The notes beneath the pieces were generated by a model. That model did not search any database, was not told the origin of the DNA, and worked only from the letters and a program-made list of their open reading frames with translations. The translations under genes were made by a program, and so were the position numbers. Below are positions 19,611 through 27,275 of a stretch of DNA of 64,000 nucleotides, one piece after another; within the stretch, counting starts at the first letter, position 1; every line of letters begins with the position of its first letter. The stretch comes from Polaromonas sp. AET17H-212. Its GTDB lineage: Bacteria; Pseudomonadota; Gammaproteobacteria; Burkholderiales; Burkholderiaceae_C. The DNA is taken from contig NZ_NBZW01000001.1 in assembly GCF_002379085.1 (NCBI RefSeq), positions 62,001 to 126,000 on the forward strand. Direction: 5' to 3'.

Positions 19611-20348
19611 CTAGACGCCCAGGTATTGCGTCAGCAGCTCCGGCCGCGCATGCAGGTCGGCCGAGCTGCCTTCAAACACCACCTCGCCCTTGACCAGAAT
19701 CACGTTGCGGTCGGTGATCTGGGTGACATGTTTCCAGTTCTTGTCGACGATCACGCTGCTGATGCCGCTCTCACGAATCACGCCGCAGATGCGCCAGATC
19801 TCGCGCGCAATCAGCGGCGCCAGGCCTTCGGTAGCTTCGTCGAGGATCAGCACATCGGGGTTGGTCATCAGTGCGCGGCCGATGGTCAGCATCTGCTGCT
19901 CGCCGCCGGACAGTTGCTGGCCGCCGTGGCCCAGGCGCTCTTTCAGCCGGGGGAAGGTCTCCAGCACCCGGTCGTAGGTCCAGTCGTTCCTTCGGCCCAC
20001 GCCGTCGGCGGCGCTTCCCGGTCGGCCGGCGCGCGCGGCCATCTTGAGGTTCTCGACCACGCTGAGGTTGCCGAAAATGCCGCGGCCCTCGGGCACATAG
20101 GCGATGCCGAGCTGGGAAATCTCGTACGGTGCGCGGCCCAGCATCGGTTGACCCATGATGTCCAGGCTGCCCGAGCGCGGCTTGACCAGGCCCATGATGC
20201 TTTTGAGCAGGGTGCTTTTGCCCATGCCGTTGCGGCCCATGAGGCCGATGGTTTCGCCGCGCGCGACGGAAAAGTTGATGCCGCGCAGGATATGGCTCGC
20301 GCCGTAATAAGTGTGCAAGTCCTTTGCGTTGATCAGCAGGTCGGCCAT
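19611..20348 (-). CDS. livF: Branched-chain amino acid-type ABC transporter ATPase LivF
   Basis: 245-residue ATPase of the LivF type. Walker A is GRNGMGKST (about residues 38-46), the ABC signature is LSGGEQQMLTIGRAL, and Walker B is DVLILDEATEGL. It pairs with LivG to drive LivHM in the inner membrane. The start overlaps the livG stop (ATGA). In this context, beside benzoate-CoA ligase and box genes, the transporter is more likely to import an aromatic acid such as benzoate than leucine. That is an inference from neighbours; sequence alone cannot separate the two. Confidence 0.92.
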   Translation of the reverse strand: MADLLINAKDLHTYYGASHILRGINFSVARGETIGLMGRNGMGKSTLLKSIMGLVKPRSGSLDIMGQPMLGRAPYEISQLGIAYVPEGRGIFGNLSVVENLKMAARAGRPGSAADGVGRRNDWTYDRVLETFPRLKERLGHGGQQLSGGEQQMLTIGRALMTNPDVLILDEATEGLAPLIAREIWRICGVIRESGISSVIVDKNWKHVTQITDRNVILVKGEVVFEGSSADLHARPELLTQYLGV

Positions 20349-21097
20349 CAGTGTTCCTCCCCGAGGTAGGCAGCCTGCACGCCGGCATCGGCCCGGATCT
20401 CGGCGGGTGTGCCGCTGGCAATCACCTGGCCGTTGACCATGACGGTGAGCCGGTCGGCCAGCGCGAAGACCGCGTCCATGTCGTGTTCGACCAGCAGGAT
20501 GCCGTGGTCGGCCTTGAGCTTGAGCAGCAGCGCGACCATGCGTTCGGCCTCGGCCACCCCCATGCCGGCCAGCGGCTCGTCGAGCAGCAGCACCTGCGGC
20601 TCGGTCGCCAGCGTCATGGCAATTTCAAGCTGGCGCTGCTCGCCATGGCTGGTGGCACCGGCGATCGCCTGTTTCCGGTCTTGCAGGCCGGAAAGCTCGA
20701 TGGCCCTTTCCGCCCGGGTATTGACTGCTTTCAAATGGGTCGCACGGCTGAACCAGTGCAGGGCATGCGGCTGGCGCGATTGCGCGGCCAGGCGGACGTT
20801 TTCCCAGACCGTGAAGGGCAGGAAGATGTTGGTCTTCTGGTAGCTGCGGCCCAGGCCCTGGCGCGAAATTTTTTCGGGGTTCCAGCCGGTGATGTCGCGG
20901 TCGCCGAGCCGTACCGAGCCCGAGGTGGGCGGCAGGTCGCCGGACAGCAGGTTGGTCAGCGTCGATTTGCCGGCGCCATTGGGGCCGATCACGGCGTGGA
21001 TCTGCCGACGCTGCAGGTCGAGCGAGACGTCGCTGACGGCGGCCAGGCCGCCGAAGCGTTTGGTCAGGTTTTTTGCAGAAAGGAGCACTTCATTCAT
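20348..21097 (-). CDS. livG: Branched-chain amino acid-type ABC transporter ATPase LivG
   Basis: 249-residue ATPase of the LivG type. Walker A is GPNGAGKST, the Q-loop region YQKTNIFLPFTVWENVRL is typical, and Walker B is QVLLLDEPLAGMG. The signature region SHGEQRQLEIAMTLA shows His where most ABC proteins have Gly (LSGGEQ), a variation known in LivG-type ATPases. It is the second ATPase of the operon. The start overlaps the livM stop by 8 bp, and its stop overlaps the livF start. Confidence 0.92.
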   Translation of the reverse strand: MNEVLLSAKNLTKRFGGLAAVSDVSLDLQRRQIHAVIGPNGAGKSTLTNLLSGDLPPTSGSVRLGDRDITGWNPEKISRQGLGRSYQKTNIFLPFTVWENVRLAAQSRQPHALHWFSRATHLKAVNTRAERAIELSGLQDRKQAIAGATSHGEQRQLEIAMTLATEPQVLLLDEPLAGMGVAEAERMVALLLKLKADHGILLVEHDMDAVFALADRLTVMVNGQVIASGTPAEIRADAGVQAAYLGEEH

Positions 21098-22103
21098 GAC
21101 CGGCTTCCTTGCGTCGTCCAAAGCGTTCGACCAGGCCCAGGATGCCACGCGGCGCAAAGGTCACCAGCAGCACGATGAACAAGCCCATCCACAGCTGCCA
21201 GTGTTTGCCGAGGTTGACGCTGCCGACCTGCGGCAGGTCCTTGAAGACATGCAACAGGTATTCGAAGGCGAAGGCGCCGACAATCGCGCCGGCGAAGTTG
21301 CCCATGCCGCCCAGAATGACCATCATGATGGCGTGTGCGCTCATGTGAAAACCCATGAGTTCGGGGTTGATGTAGCCGGTTTGTGTGCCCCACAGGTAGC
21401 CCGCCAGGCCGGCCAGCGCGCCGGCCAGGGTGAAGGCTGCGAGTTTGTAGCGGAAGGTGCCAAACCCCATGGCGCGCATGCGGTGTTCGTTGACGCGGAT
21501 GCCGGCCAGCGCGCGGCCGAACGGGCTCCACAGCAGGCGGCGCAAAAAGGCGTAGACCCCCAGCATCACGGCCAGCGTGAAGTAATACAGCGTGCGCTTG
21601 TTGTCCAGGTCGAAGGGCATCCAGCCGAACAAGGTGGTGTCGGGCTTGAAATTGATGTACAGCCCGTCCGAACCGCCCAGCACCTTGTTGTCAAAAAACA
21701 GGAAAAACACCATTTGCGCAAACGCCATGGTGACCATGATGAAGTAGATGCCGTGGGTGCGAACGACGAAAAAGCCAATGATGAGCGCGGCCAGCCCCGA
21801 GGCCAGCACCGCCACCGGCAGCGTCCACCACAGGCTGACGGCTTCGCCCTGCGGCATGAGGAAGGCCAGTGCATAACCGGCCAGGCCGAAGTAGGCGGCG
21901 TGGCCGAGCGAAACCAGGCCGGTGACGCCCTGCAGCAGGTCCAGGCTCATGGCAAAAATCGCCATGATCATCATGCGGGTGACCATCTGGGTGTAGAAGT
22001 CGGTGCCTGCAAACGGGAAGGCGATGAGGGCGACCAGGCCCAGCACCAGCGTGACCTGCACGCCGCGCGGCAGGATTTCGAGGTTGGCTTTCATCGTGCT
22101 CAT
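21090..22103 (-). CDS. livM: Branched-chain amino acid-type ABC transporter permease LivM
   Basis: 337-residue inner-membrane permease with about eight to ten hydrophobic helices. It carries the LivM-type cytoplasmic loop LLWSPFGRALAGIRVNEHRM, which contacts the ATPases (EAA-like loop), and GHAAYFGLAGYALAFLMPQG. The start ATG at 22103 overlaps the livH stop in ATGA fashion. A longer open frame upstream is only livH read out of frame. Confidence 0.92.
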   Translation of the reverse strand: MSTMKANLEILPRGVQVTLVLGLVALIAFPFAGTDFYTQMVTRMMIMAIFAMSLDLLQGVTGLVSLGHAAYFGLAGYALAFLMPQGEAVSLWWTLPVAVLASGLAALIIGFFVVRTHGIYFIMVTMAFAQMVFFLFFDNKVLGGSDGLYINFKPDTTLFGWMPFDLDNKRTLYYFTLAVMLGVYAFLRRLLWSPFGRALAGIRVNEHRMRAMGFGTFRYKLAAFTLAGALAGLAGYLWGTQTGYINPELMGFHMSAHAIMMVILGGMGNFAGAIVGAFAFEYLLHVFKDLPQVGSVNLGKHWQLWMGLFIVLLVTFAPRGILGLVERFGRRKEAGHE

Positions 22104-22963
22104 TGCTTGAACAAACCTTCCGGCTTCCAGAGCAGCACGGCCGCCATCAACATATAGACCAGCATGCCCGCCACCTGCGGCAGCAGCACCTTGCCGAAGG
22201 TATCGACCAGGCCGACCAGCAGGGCGGCAATCAGGGCGCCGCGCACCGAGCCAATGCCGCCGATGACCACCACCACAAAACACATGATCAGCACTTGCGA
22301 GCCCATGTTGGGGTAGACGCTGGCGATCGGTGCAGCGATCATGCCGGCCACCGCGGCCAGGGTCACGCCCAGGGCAAACACCACCGCGTGGATCAGCTTG
22401 ATGTTGATGCCCAGCGCGCCCGCCATGTCGCGGTTGAAGGCGCCGGCGCGGATTTTCATGCCCAGCCGGGTTTTTGAAATCAGGAGGTACAGGCCGACAG
22501 CCAGCGCAATACACACGCCCGACATGAAGAGGCGGTAGACCGGGTAGGACAGGTTCTCGGTCAGCGGGATCGACGCGCTGAGCAGCTCGGGAATCGGCAC
22601 GCCATGGACATCGTCGCCCCAGAGAATGGAGCGCAGCTCTTCAAAGATGTAGATCAGGCCGAAGGTCAGCAGCACCTGGTCGAGGTGGTCGCGCTGGTAG
22701 AAGTGGCGAAACAGCAGCCACTCCAGCGCGAGCCCGAAAATTGCCGACAGCACGGCCCCGCCGAGGATGGCCAGGGTCAGGCTGCCGAAATAGGCACTGA
22801 GCGACCAAGCCAGGTAGGCACCCAGCATGTAGAAGCCGCCATGGGCGAGGTTGACCACGCCCATGATGCCGAAAATCAGCGTCAGGCCGGCGGCCAGCAT
22901 GAACAGCAGCAGGCCGTACTGGACGCTGTTGAGCAGCTGGATGAAAAAGTTGGCGAGATCCAT
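22100..22963 (-). CDS. livH: Branched-chain amino acid-type ABC transporter permease LivH
   Basis: 287-residue inner-membrane permease of the LivH type with about eight helices. Signatures include GIMGVVNLAHGGFYMLGAYL near the N-terminus, the loop TRLGMKIRAGAFNRDMAGAL that faces the ATPases, and VVVIGGIGSVRGALIAALLV near the C-terminus. It forms the channel with LivM. It lies 9 bp downstream of the LysE-family gene, so it is in the same transcription unit. Confidence 0.93.
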   Translation of the reverse strand: MDLANFFIQLLNSVQYGLLLFMLAAGLTLIFGIMGVVNLAHGGFYMLGAYLAWSLSAYFGSLTLAILGGAVLSAIFGLALEWLLFRHFYQRDHLDQVLLTFGLIYIFEELRSILWGDDVHGVPIPELLSASIPLTENLSYPVYRLFMSGVCIALAVGLYLLISKTRLGMKIRAGAFNRDMAGALGINIKLIHAVVFALGVTLAAVAGMIAAPIASVYPNMGSQVLIMCFVVVVIGGIGSVRGALIAALLVGLVDTFGKVLLPQVAGMLVYMLMAAVLLWKPEGLFKQ

Positions 22964-22972
22964 CGTGTAGTT

Positions 22973-23599
22973 TCAGGCCTGCCTGCGGGTGAGCAGCAAC
23001 AGCCCGCCCATGAGCGCGAACAGCCCGCCGGACACCCGGTTGAACCAGCGCACCGCGCGGCTGGAACGCAGCAGCGGGGCAATGCGCGACACGCCCAGCG
23101 CGCAGCCGCTGAGCACGCTGAACTCGAAGGCCATGAAGGTCAGCGCGAGGATGGCGAACTGTGGCGCGAAGGGCGCTTGCGGATCGAGGAACTGGGGAAA
23201 GAAGGCGGCGAAAAAAAGCACGGCCTTGGGGTTGCTCGCACCGACGAGGAAGCCGCGCAGGAAAAACGAGCGGCGCGGCGTTTCAGCCGGCCCCGCATCG
23301 GCCCGCAGCACCGAGGCGTCATTGCGAAAGGTTTTGACGCCCAGGTAAATCAGGTAGGCCGCCCCCAGTACCTTCGCGGCCACGAAACCCGTCTCCGATG
23401 CTGCCAGCAGCGCGCCCAGCCCCAGGGCGGACAGCAGCATGACGCACAGCACGGCGCTGACGCTGCCAGCCACCGAGGTCATGGCCTTGCGCGGGCCGTG
23501 GTTCAGCGAGGTCGTCATGCACATCAGCATGGTCGGGCCCGGCGTGAAGATCAGCAGCGCAACTGCTGCGAGGTAGAGAAAATAGGTGGTGAGGGTCAT
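22973..23599 (-). CDS. LysE/RhtB family exporter inside the liv operon
   Basis: 208-residue membrane protein with six predicted helices. It has the LysE/RhtB N-terminal pattern (LLIFTPGPTMLMCMTTSLNH) and GASNPKAVLFFAAFFPQF in the middle, both hallmarks of the family, which exports amino acids and related small molecules. It sits between livK and livH, 9 bp from livH, an unusual guest in an import operon. It could act as a relief valve for the imported compound or a product; this is inference. The ATG at 23599 was chosen because the upstream extension runs through the terminator hairpin. Confidence 0.87.
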   Translation of the reverse strand: MTLTTYFLYLAAVALLIFTPGPTMLMCMTTSLNHGPRKAMTSVAGSVSAVLCVMLLSALGLGALLAASETGFVAAKVLGAAYLIYLGVKTFRNDASVLRADAGPAETPRRSFFLRGFLVGASNPKAVLFFAAFFPQFLDPQAPFAPQFAILALTFMAFEFSVLSGCALGVSRIAPLLRSSRAVRWFNRVSGGLFALMGGLLLLTRRQA

Positions 23600-23633
23600 G
23601 GTGGGAAGTGGAGGCTTCGCTGCGAAACAAGGC

Positions 23634-23666
23634 AAAAAAATGGGAGGCCCGAAACCTCCCATTTTG
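23634..23666 (-). terminator. Intrinsic terminator/attenuator after livK
   Basis: Inverted repeat AAAATGGGAGG / CCTCCCATTTT (23637-23647 and 23655-23665) with a 7-nt loop. On the minus strand it is followed by a run of seven U. It lies between the livK stop and the LysE start, so it probably lowers expression of the downstream permease genes relative to the binding protein. The symmetric stem could also work on the plus strand. Confidence 0.8.
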
Positions 23667-23681
23667 AAGCAGAAAAAAAAA

Positions 23682-24881
23682 TCAGCCCATCTTGCAGCCG
23701 GCACCGGAGTCGGCCAGCGCCTTGGCGGCCACGCCGATCACCTTGTTTTCCTTGTTCTCGACCTGGCGCAGGTAGATGTCCTGCACCGGGTTGTGGGCCT
23801 TGCTCATGGTCCACTTGCCGCGCGGGCTGTCGATCACGGCGGACTCGAGCGCCTTGTAGAGGGCCGGTTTGCTGTTCAGGTCGCCCTTGACGGCATTGGC
23901 GCCCTGGACCAGCAGCAGGCCGGTGTCGTAACCTTGCACCGCATACACGTCGGGCTGCATCTTGAAGCGGCTGGCATAGGCGGTGCGGAAAGCCTTGTTG
24001 CGCGGCGTGTCCAGCGAGTCGCTGTAATGCATGGTGGTGATGATGCCGTCGGCTGCGGGGCCGGCGGCGTCCAGCACACCCTCGGTCAGGAAGCCCGAGC
24101 CGTACAGGGGAATCTTGCCTTTCAGGCCGGCCGCCGCATAGTCGCGGATGAACTTGGCGGCGCCGCCGCCGGCAAAGAAGCAGGCCACGGCGTCGGGCTT
24201 GAGCGCGGCGATTTCGGTCAGCAGCGCCTGGAACTCGACGTTGGGGAAGGGCAGGCCGAGTTCCTTGACGATGGTGCCGCCGGCCGCGGTGTAGCTTTCC
24301 TTGAAGCCTTCAAAGGCCTCGTCGCCGGCAGCGTATTTCCAGGTGATCCAGACGGCTTTCTTGTGGCCGCGGGCGACCATGGCCTGGCCCAGCGCGCGGG
24401 TAGGCTGGGAGTTGCTGAAGGAGGTGCGGAAGACGTTGGGTGCGCACAGGCCGCGGGTGGCGGCATGCACACCGGCGTTCGGGATCAGGCTCAGCACGCC
24501 GGAGTCGCGCGCCACTTTCTGGATACCCATCTGCACGCCCGAGTGCACGGTGCCGACCAGTACATCGACCTTGTCGCGCTGCACCAGCTTGCTGGCGTTT
24601 TCAATGCCCTTGGAAGGCTCGGATTCGTCGTCCACCTTGAAGTATTCGATCTCGCGGCCGCCCAGCTTGCCGCCCTGCTGGTCGATGGCCAGGCGGAAAC
24701 CGTTTTCAATCGCCACGCCGAGCTGCGCGAAGGTGCCGGTGTAGGGCAGCATGAAACCCACGCGCACCTTGCCCGATTGCGCCCGCGCCATCTGGGGGAG
24801 CAGCAAGCCGGTGGAGGCGGCGCCGATGACGGCCGCACTCTGGCTCAGGATCAAACGACGTGAAGGAAGGCGTGAGGTCAT
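23682..24881 (-). CDS. livK: Periplasmic substrate-binding protein of the liv-type ABC transporter
   Basis: 399-residue periplasmic binding protein (type I fold, Leu/Ile/Val-binding family). The N-terminal signal has a twin-Arg-like start (SRRLILSQ) and a hydrophobic core ending MARAQ (cleavage about residue 35). The mature start GKVRVGFMLPYTGTFAQLGV is typical, as is WKYAAGDEAFEGFKESY. It captures the ligand for LivHMGF. It is first in the cluster and followed by a terminator hairpin, matching the usual surplus of binding protein. Its position next to benzoate-CoA ligase suggests benzoate or a similar aromatic acid as ligand. Confidence 0.9.
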   Translation of the reverse strand: MTSRLPSRRLILSQSAAVIGAASTGLLLPQMARAQSGKVRVGFMLPYTGTFAQLGVAIENGFRLAIDQQGGKLGGREIEYFKVDDESEPSKGIENASKLVQRDKVDVLVGTVHSGVQMGIQKVARDSGVLSLIPNAGVHAATRGLCAPNVFRTSFSNSQPTRALGQAMVARGHKKAVWITWKYAAGDEAFEGFKESYTAAGGTIVKELGLPFPNVEFQALLTEIAALKPDAVACFFAGGGAAKFIRDYAAAGLKGKIPLYGSGFLTEGVLDAAGPAADGIITTMHYSDSLDTPRNKAFRTAYASRFKMQPDVYAVQGYDTGLLLVQGANAVKGDLNSKPALYKALESAVIDSPRGKWTMSKAHNPVQDIYLRQVENKENKVIGVAAKALADSGAGCKMG

Positions 24882-24988
24882 GGATAACTCCTGGTTGGAA
24901 CGGCAGGGGATGCGCCGGAAGGCTTCAATGGTAATGGCGGTCTGCGCTCGCTACCCTAGTGAAAAACCCGAGATTGAAGATTAAATTG

Positions 24989-25000
24989 TTTAGATCTAAA
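24989..25000. promoter_or_regulatory. 12-bp perfect palindrome upstream of livK
   Basis: TTTAGATCTAAA, a perfect palindrome in an AT-rich pocket between the bclA stop and the livK start, 108 bp upstream of livK. On the minus strand a weak TTGCTT...TAATCT pair overlaps it with 15-bp spacing. It could be an operator or promoter part; only the symmetry supports this. Confidence 0.35.
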
Positions 25001-25025
25001 GCAATTACCCTGCCAGCCTGCCGGC

Positions 25026-26609
25026 TCAGGGTGTGCCTTGCTGGCGCAATTTGAAGCGCTGGATCTTGCCGGTCGCGGTTTTCGGCAACTCGTCCACAAA
25101 CTCTATCCAGCGCGGGTACTTGTAAGGCGCCAGTTGCTGCTTGACGTGCGCCTTGAGGTCGTCGGCCGAGGCGGCCTGGCCTTTCTTCAGCACCACAAAC
25201 GCCTTCGGCTTGACCAGCTGGTCGGCATCGGCCAGACCGACCACCGCCACTTCGAGCACCGCCGGGTGGGTCATCAGCGAGGCCTCCACCTCGAAGGGCG
25301 AGACATAGATGCCACCGACCTTGAGCATGTCGTCGGTGCGGCCGCTGTAGGTGTAGTAGCCATCGGCATCCACCGTGTATTTGTCGCCGCTGCGTGTCCA
25401 CTCGCCGGCAAACGTGGCCTTGGTCTTGGCGCGGCTGTTCCAGTACATCAGGGCCGAACTCGGGCCCTGGATCTGCAGCTCGCCGATCTCGCCGACGCCG
25501 CACTCACGGCCGTCATCACCGACGATGCGCAGCGCATAACCGGGCACGGCCTTGCCGGTGCTGCCGTAACGTACTTCGCCGGGCCGGTTGCTCAGGAAGA
25601 TGTGCAGCATTTCGGTCGAGCCGATGCCGTCGAGGATGTCGCAGCCATACTCGGCGGCCCACTTGTGGCCGATGCCGGCGGGGAGGGCCTCGCCGGCGCT
25701 GGTGCAGACGCGCAGCTTCAGCGCAGCCCGGGGCTGTCGCGCCGGGTCCGCCAGCAGCGAGGCGTACAGCGTCGGCACGCCGTAGAAGATGCTGGGCTGG
25801 TGTTCCTTCAGGATGCGGAAGACCTCGGCCGTGGTCGGGCGTGCCGGCAACAGGATGGCCGTGGCGCCGACACTCATCGGAAAGGTCAGGCCGTTGCCCA
25901 GCCCGTAGGCAAAAAACAGCTTGGCCGCGGAATACACCACGTCCGACTCCTGGATGCCCAGCACACCGCGGCCGTACAGTTCGGCGGTCTGGATCAGGTG
26001 GCTGTGCAGGTGCACCGTGCCCTTGGGCGCACCGGTGGAGCCGCTCGAATACAGCCAGAAACAGGCGTCGTCGGCGCAGGTGGGCGCAATGGTTTTGGTA
26101 GCTTCCTGCGCGCGTACCATCCGGGCCAGGCTTGCATACGGTGCGGCATCTTCGGTGCCGGCAACAATCACGCTGCGCAGCGTGGGAATGCTCCCGATCA
26201 GCGGCGCAAACGCGGGCAGCAGCGCCTGGGACACGATCAGGCCCTGGGCGCGCGAGTCGCGCAGCATGAAGTCGAAGTCGGGCGTGGTCAGCAGGGTGTT
26301 GGCAGCCACCGGCACCACACCGGCCAGGATGCAACCCAGAAAAGCCACCGGCCATTCAGGGGTGTCCAGCATGGCCAGCAGCACACGGCTCTCGGGGGCG
26401 AAGCCCTGGGCGCGCAGCGCATTGGCGAAGCGGTGGGCCTGGTCGTCCAGTTCGCCGTAGCTCAGCGTCGCACCGCTGACGGCATCGATAAACGCGAGCT
26501 TGCCGGCGCGGCCGGTGTTGCGTGCCAGCAGGTCATGGGCAGCGTTGTAGTCGCGGGGAATGTCAACGCGAGGGGGGCTCACCGACTGGTCGGCGCGGCT
26601 CAGGTTCAT
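25026..26609 (-). CDS. bclA: Benzoate-CoA ligase
   Basis: 527-residue member of the adenylate-forming (ANL) family that converts benzoate, ATP and CoA to benzoyl-CoA. Motifs: the phosphate loop YSSGSTGAPKGTVH, the A5-type motif DGIGSTEMLHIFLSN, the motif DGYYTYSGRTDDMLKVGG (Asp plus hinge), and the catalytic Lys in LPKTATGKIQRFKLR near the C-terminus. FFAYGLGNGLTFPM and the SSTEMLH-like motif are typical of benzoate-CoA ligases. Position and strand place it between the transporter and the box genes. Residues encoded near 26083-26131 may derive from a decayed interspersed repeat. Confidence 0.95.
   Translation of the reverse strand: MNLSRADQSVSPPRVDIPRDYNAAHDLLARNTGRAGKLAFIDAVSGATLSYGELDDQAHRFANALRAQGFAPESRVLLAMLDTPEWPVAFLGCILAGVVPVAANTLLTTPDFDFMLRDSRAQGLIVSQALLPAFAPLIGSIPTLRSVIVAGTEDAAPYASLARMVRAQEATKTIAPTCADDACFWLYSSGSTGAPKGTVHLHSHLIQTAELYGRGVLGIQESDVVYSAAKLFFAYGLGNGLTFPMSVGATAILLPARPTTAEVFRILKEHQPSIFYGVPTLYASLLADPARQPRAALKLRVCTSAGEALPAGIGHKWAAEYGCDILDGIGSTEMLHIFLSNRPGEVRYGSTGKAVPGYALRIVGDDGRECGVGEIGELQIQGPSSALMYWNSRAKTKATFAGEWTRSGDKYTVDADGYYTYSGRTDDMLKVGGIYVSPFEVEASLMTHPAVLEVAVVGLADADQLVKPKAFVVLKKGQAASADDLKAHVKQQLAPYKYPRWIEFVDELPKTATGKIQRFKLRQQGTP
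26083..26131 (+). repeat. Possible decayed interspersed repeat inside bclA
   Basis: CAATGGTTTTGGTAGCTTCC then TGCGCGCGTAC and GGGCCAGGCTTGC resembles the family layout with several mismatches, antisense to bclA. It corresponds to a linker segment (around MVRAQEATKTIAP) before the ATP-binding loop. The match may be chance. Confidence 0.3.
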
Positions 26610-26628
26610 GGGGTCTCCGGATGCTCTC

Positions 26629-26688
26629 TTTTTTATAGCTGCTTGCGCCCGATTCTATTGGGCTTGAGGCTTTTTCTATTGAAATTCA
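26629..26688 (+). repeat. Interspersed repeat copy between flavodoxin gene and bclA
   Basis: CTCTTTTTTATAGCTGCTTG, then CGCCCGATTCTATTGGGC, TTGAGGC and a TTTTTCTATTGAAATT tail. CGCCCGATTCTATTGGGC is itself a small hairpin. The tail runs into the stop codon of the flavodoxin gene. The copy sits in the 73-bp gap between two cotranscribed genes and could form an mRNA hairpin. Confidence 0.8.
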
Positions 26689-27174
26689 GGCGGCTTCGGT
26701 GCTGGGCGTGCTGCTCAGTGCCAGCGCCAGCCATTCGCGGCACCAGGCGGCACCTTCGGTCTCGGGCAGGGTGCCGGCGCTGGCGTCGTGGCACCAGACC
26801 TCGCCGATACGCTGCGCACCTAGGCCTTGCAGGCGCTCGTCGAACTTCTTGCCGCCGAAACAGAAGGTCTGCAGGTAGGTGCGGTCGCCGAGGGCGATCA
26901 CGCCGTAACGCACATGGCCCAGGAATTTGGGTTGGGCATCGAGCGAGTCATACAGCAGCCGGGCGTTGTCCGGCACATCGCCTTGGCCATAGGTGGAAGA
27001 GCAGATGAGATATATTGCATCTTCTTCGGCGGCGCCGTCAAAGACGCTGATGTCCAGGCCGTCCATCAACTGCACCTCGATATCACTGACGAGATCGGCG
27101 CAATCCATCTGGATGGCTTGGGCGACATAGTCGGCCGTGCTGGTCATGGTGCCCACGAGAATTTTGAGTTTCAT
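26686..27174 (-). CDS. MioC-like flavodoxin-domain protein of the box cluster
   Basis: 162-residue single-domain flavodoxin-fold protein. The FMN phosphate-binding loop is ILVGTMTSTADYVAQAI (about residues 5-21), the second loop is SSTYGQGDVPDNARLLYDSL (about 59-78), and the third is VIALGDRTYLQTFCFGGKKF (about 90-110), all close to MioC and short-chain flavodoxins. It would carry one or two electrons via FMN in the cytoplasm. It lies between bclA and boxR, divergent from boxR, and probably belongs to the aromatic regulon. boxA, the usual reductase for BoxB, is not in the window, so this protein may serve in electron delivery to BoxB; that is a hypothesis. Confidence 0.85.
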   Translation of the reverse strand: MKLKILVGTMTSTADYVAQAIQMDCADLVSDIEVQLMDGLDISVFDGAAEEDAIYLICSSTYGQGDVPDNARLLYDSLDAQPKFLGHVRYGVIALGDRTYLQTFCFGGKKFDERLQGLGAQRIGEVWCHDASAGTLPETEGAAWCREWLALALSSTPSTEAA

Positions 27175-27194
27175 CAGTGATCTCCGGTGAAAGA

Positions 27195-27241
27195 TGCAAT
27201 AAACTGCTTGACAAGTGATTTGTGTGAAGTATAGTGCAATA
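27195..27241 (+). promoter_or_regulatory. Sigma70 promoter of boxR flanked by TGCAATA repeats
   Basis: TTGACA (27208-27213), 16-bp spacer, TATAGT (27230-27235): a near-consensus promoter reading toward boxR, 40 bp upstream of its ATG. TGCAATA occurs at 27195-27201 just upstream of the -35 and again at 27235-27241 overlapping the -10 end, exactly 40 bp apart. BoxR/BzdR-type regulators are known to bind TGCA-containing repeats, so these are good candidate operators for repression in the absence of benzoyl-CoA. Confidence 0.7.
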
Positions 27242-27275
27242 TTGATTTAACGCAAACTTTTTTCAAATAACGCAG

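Noticed and set aside
25038-27008. Long plus-strand open frame of about 656 codons
   Set aside because: It mirrors bclA and the flavodoxin gene on the other strand; both of those have clear family motifs.
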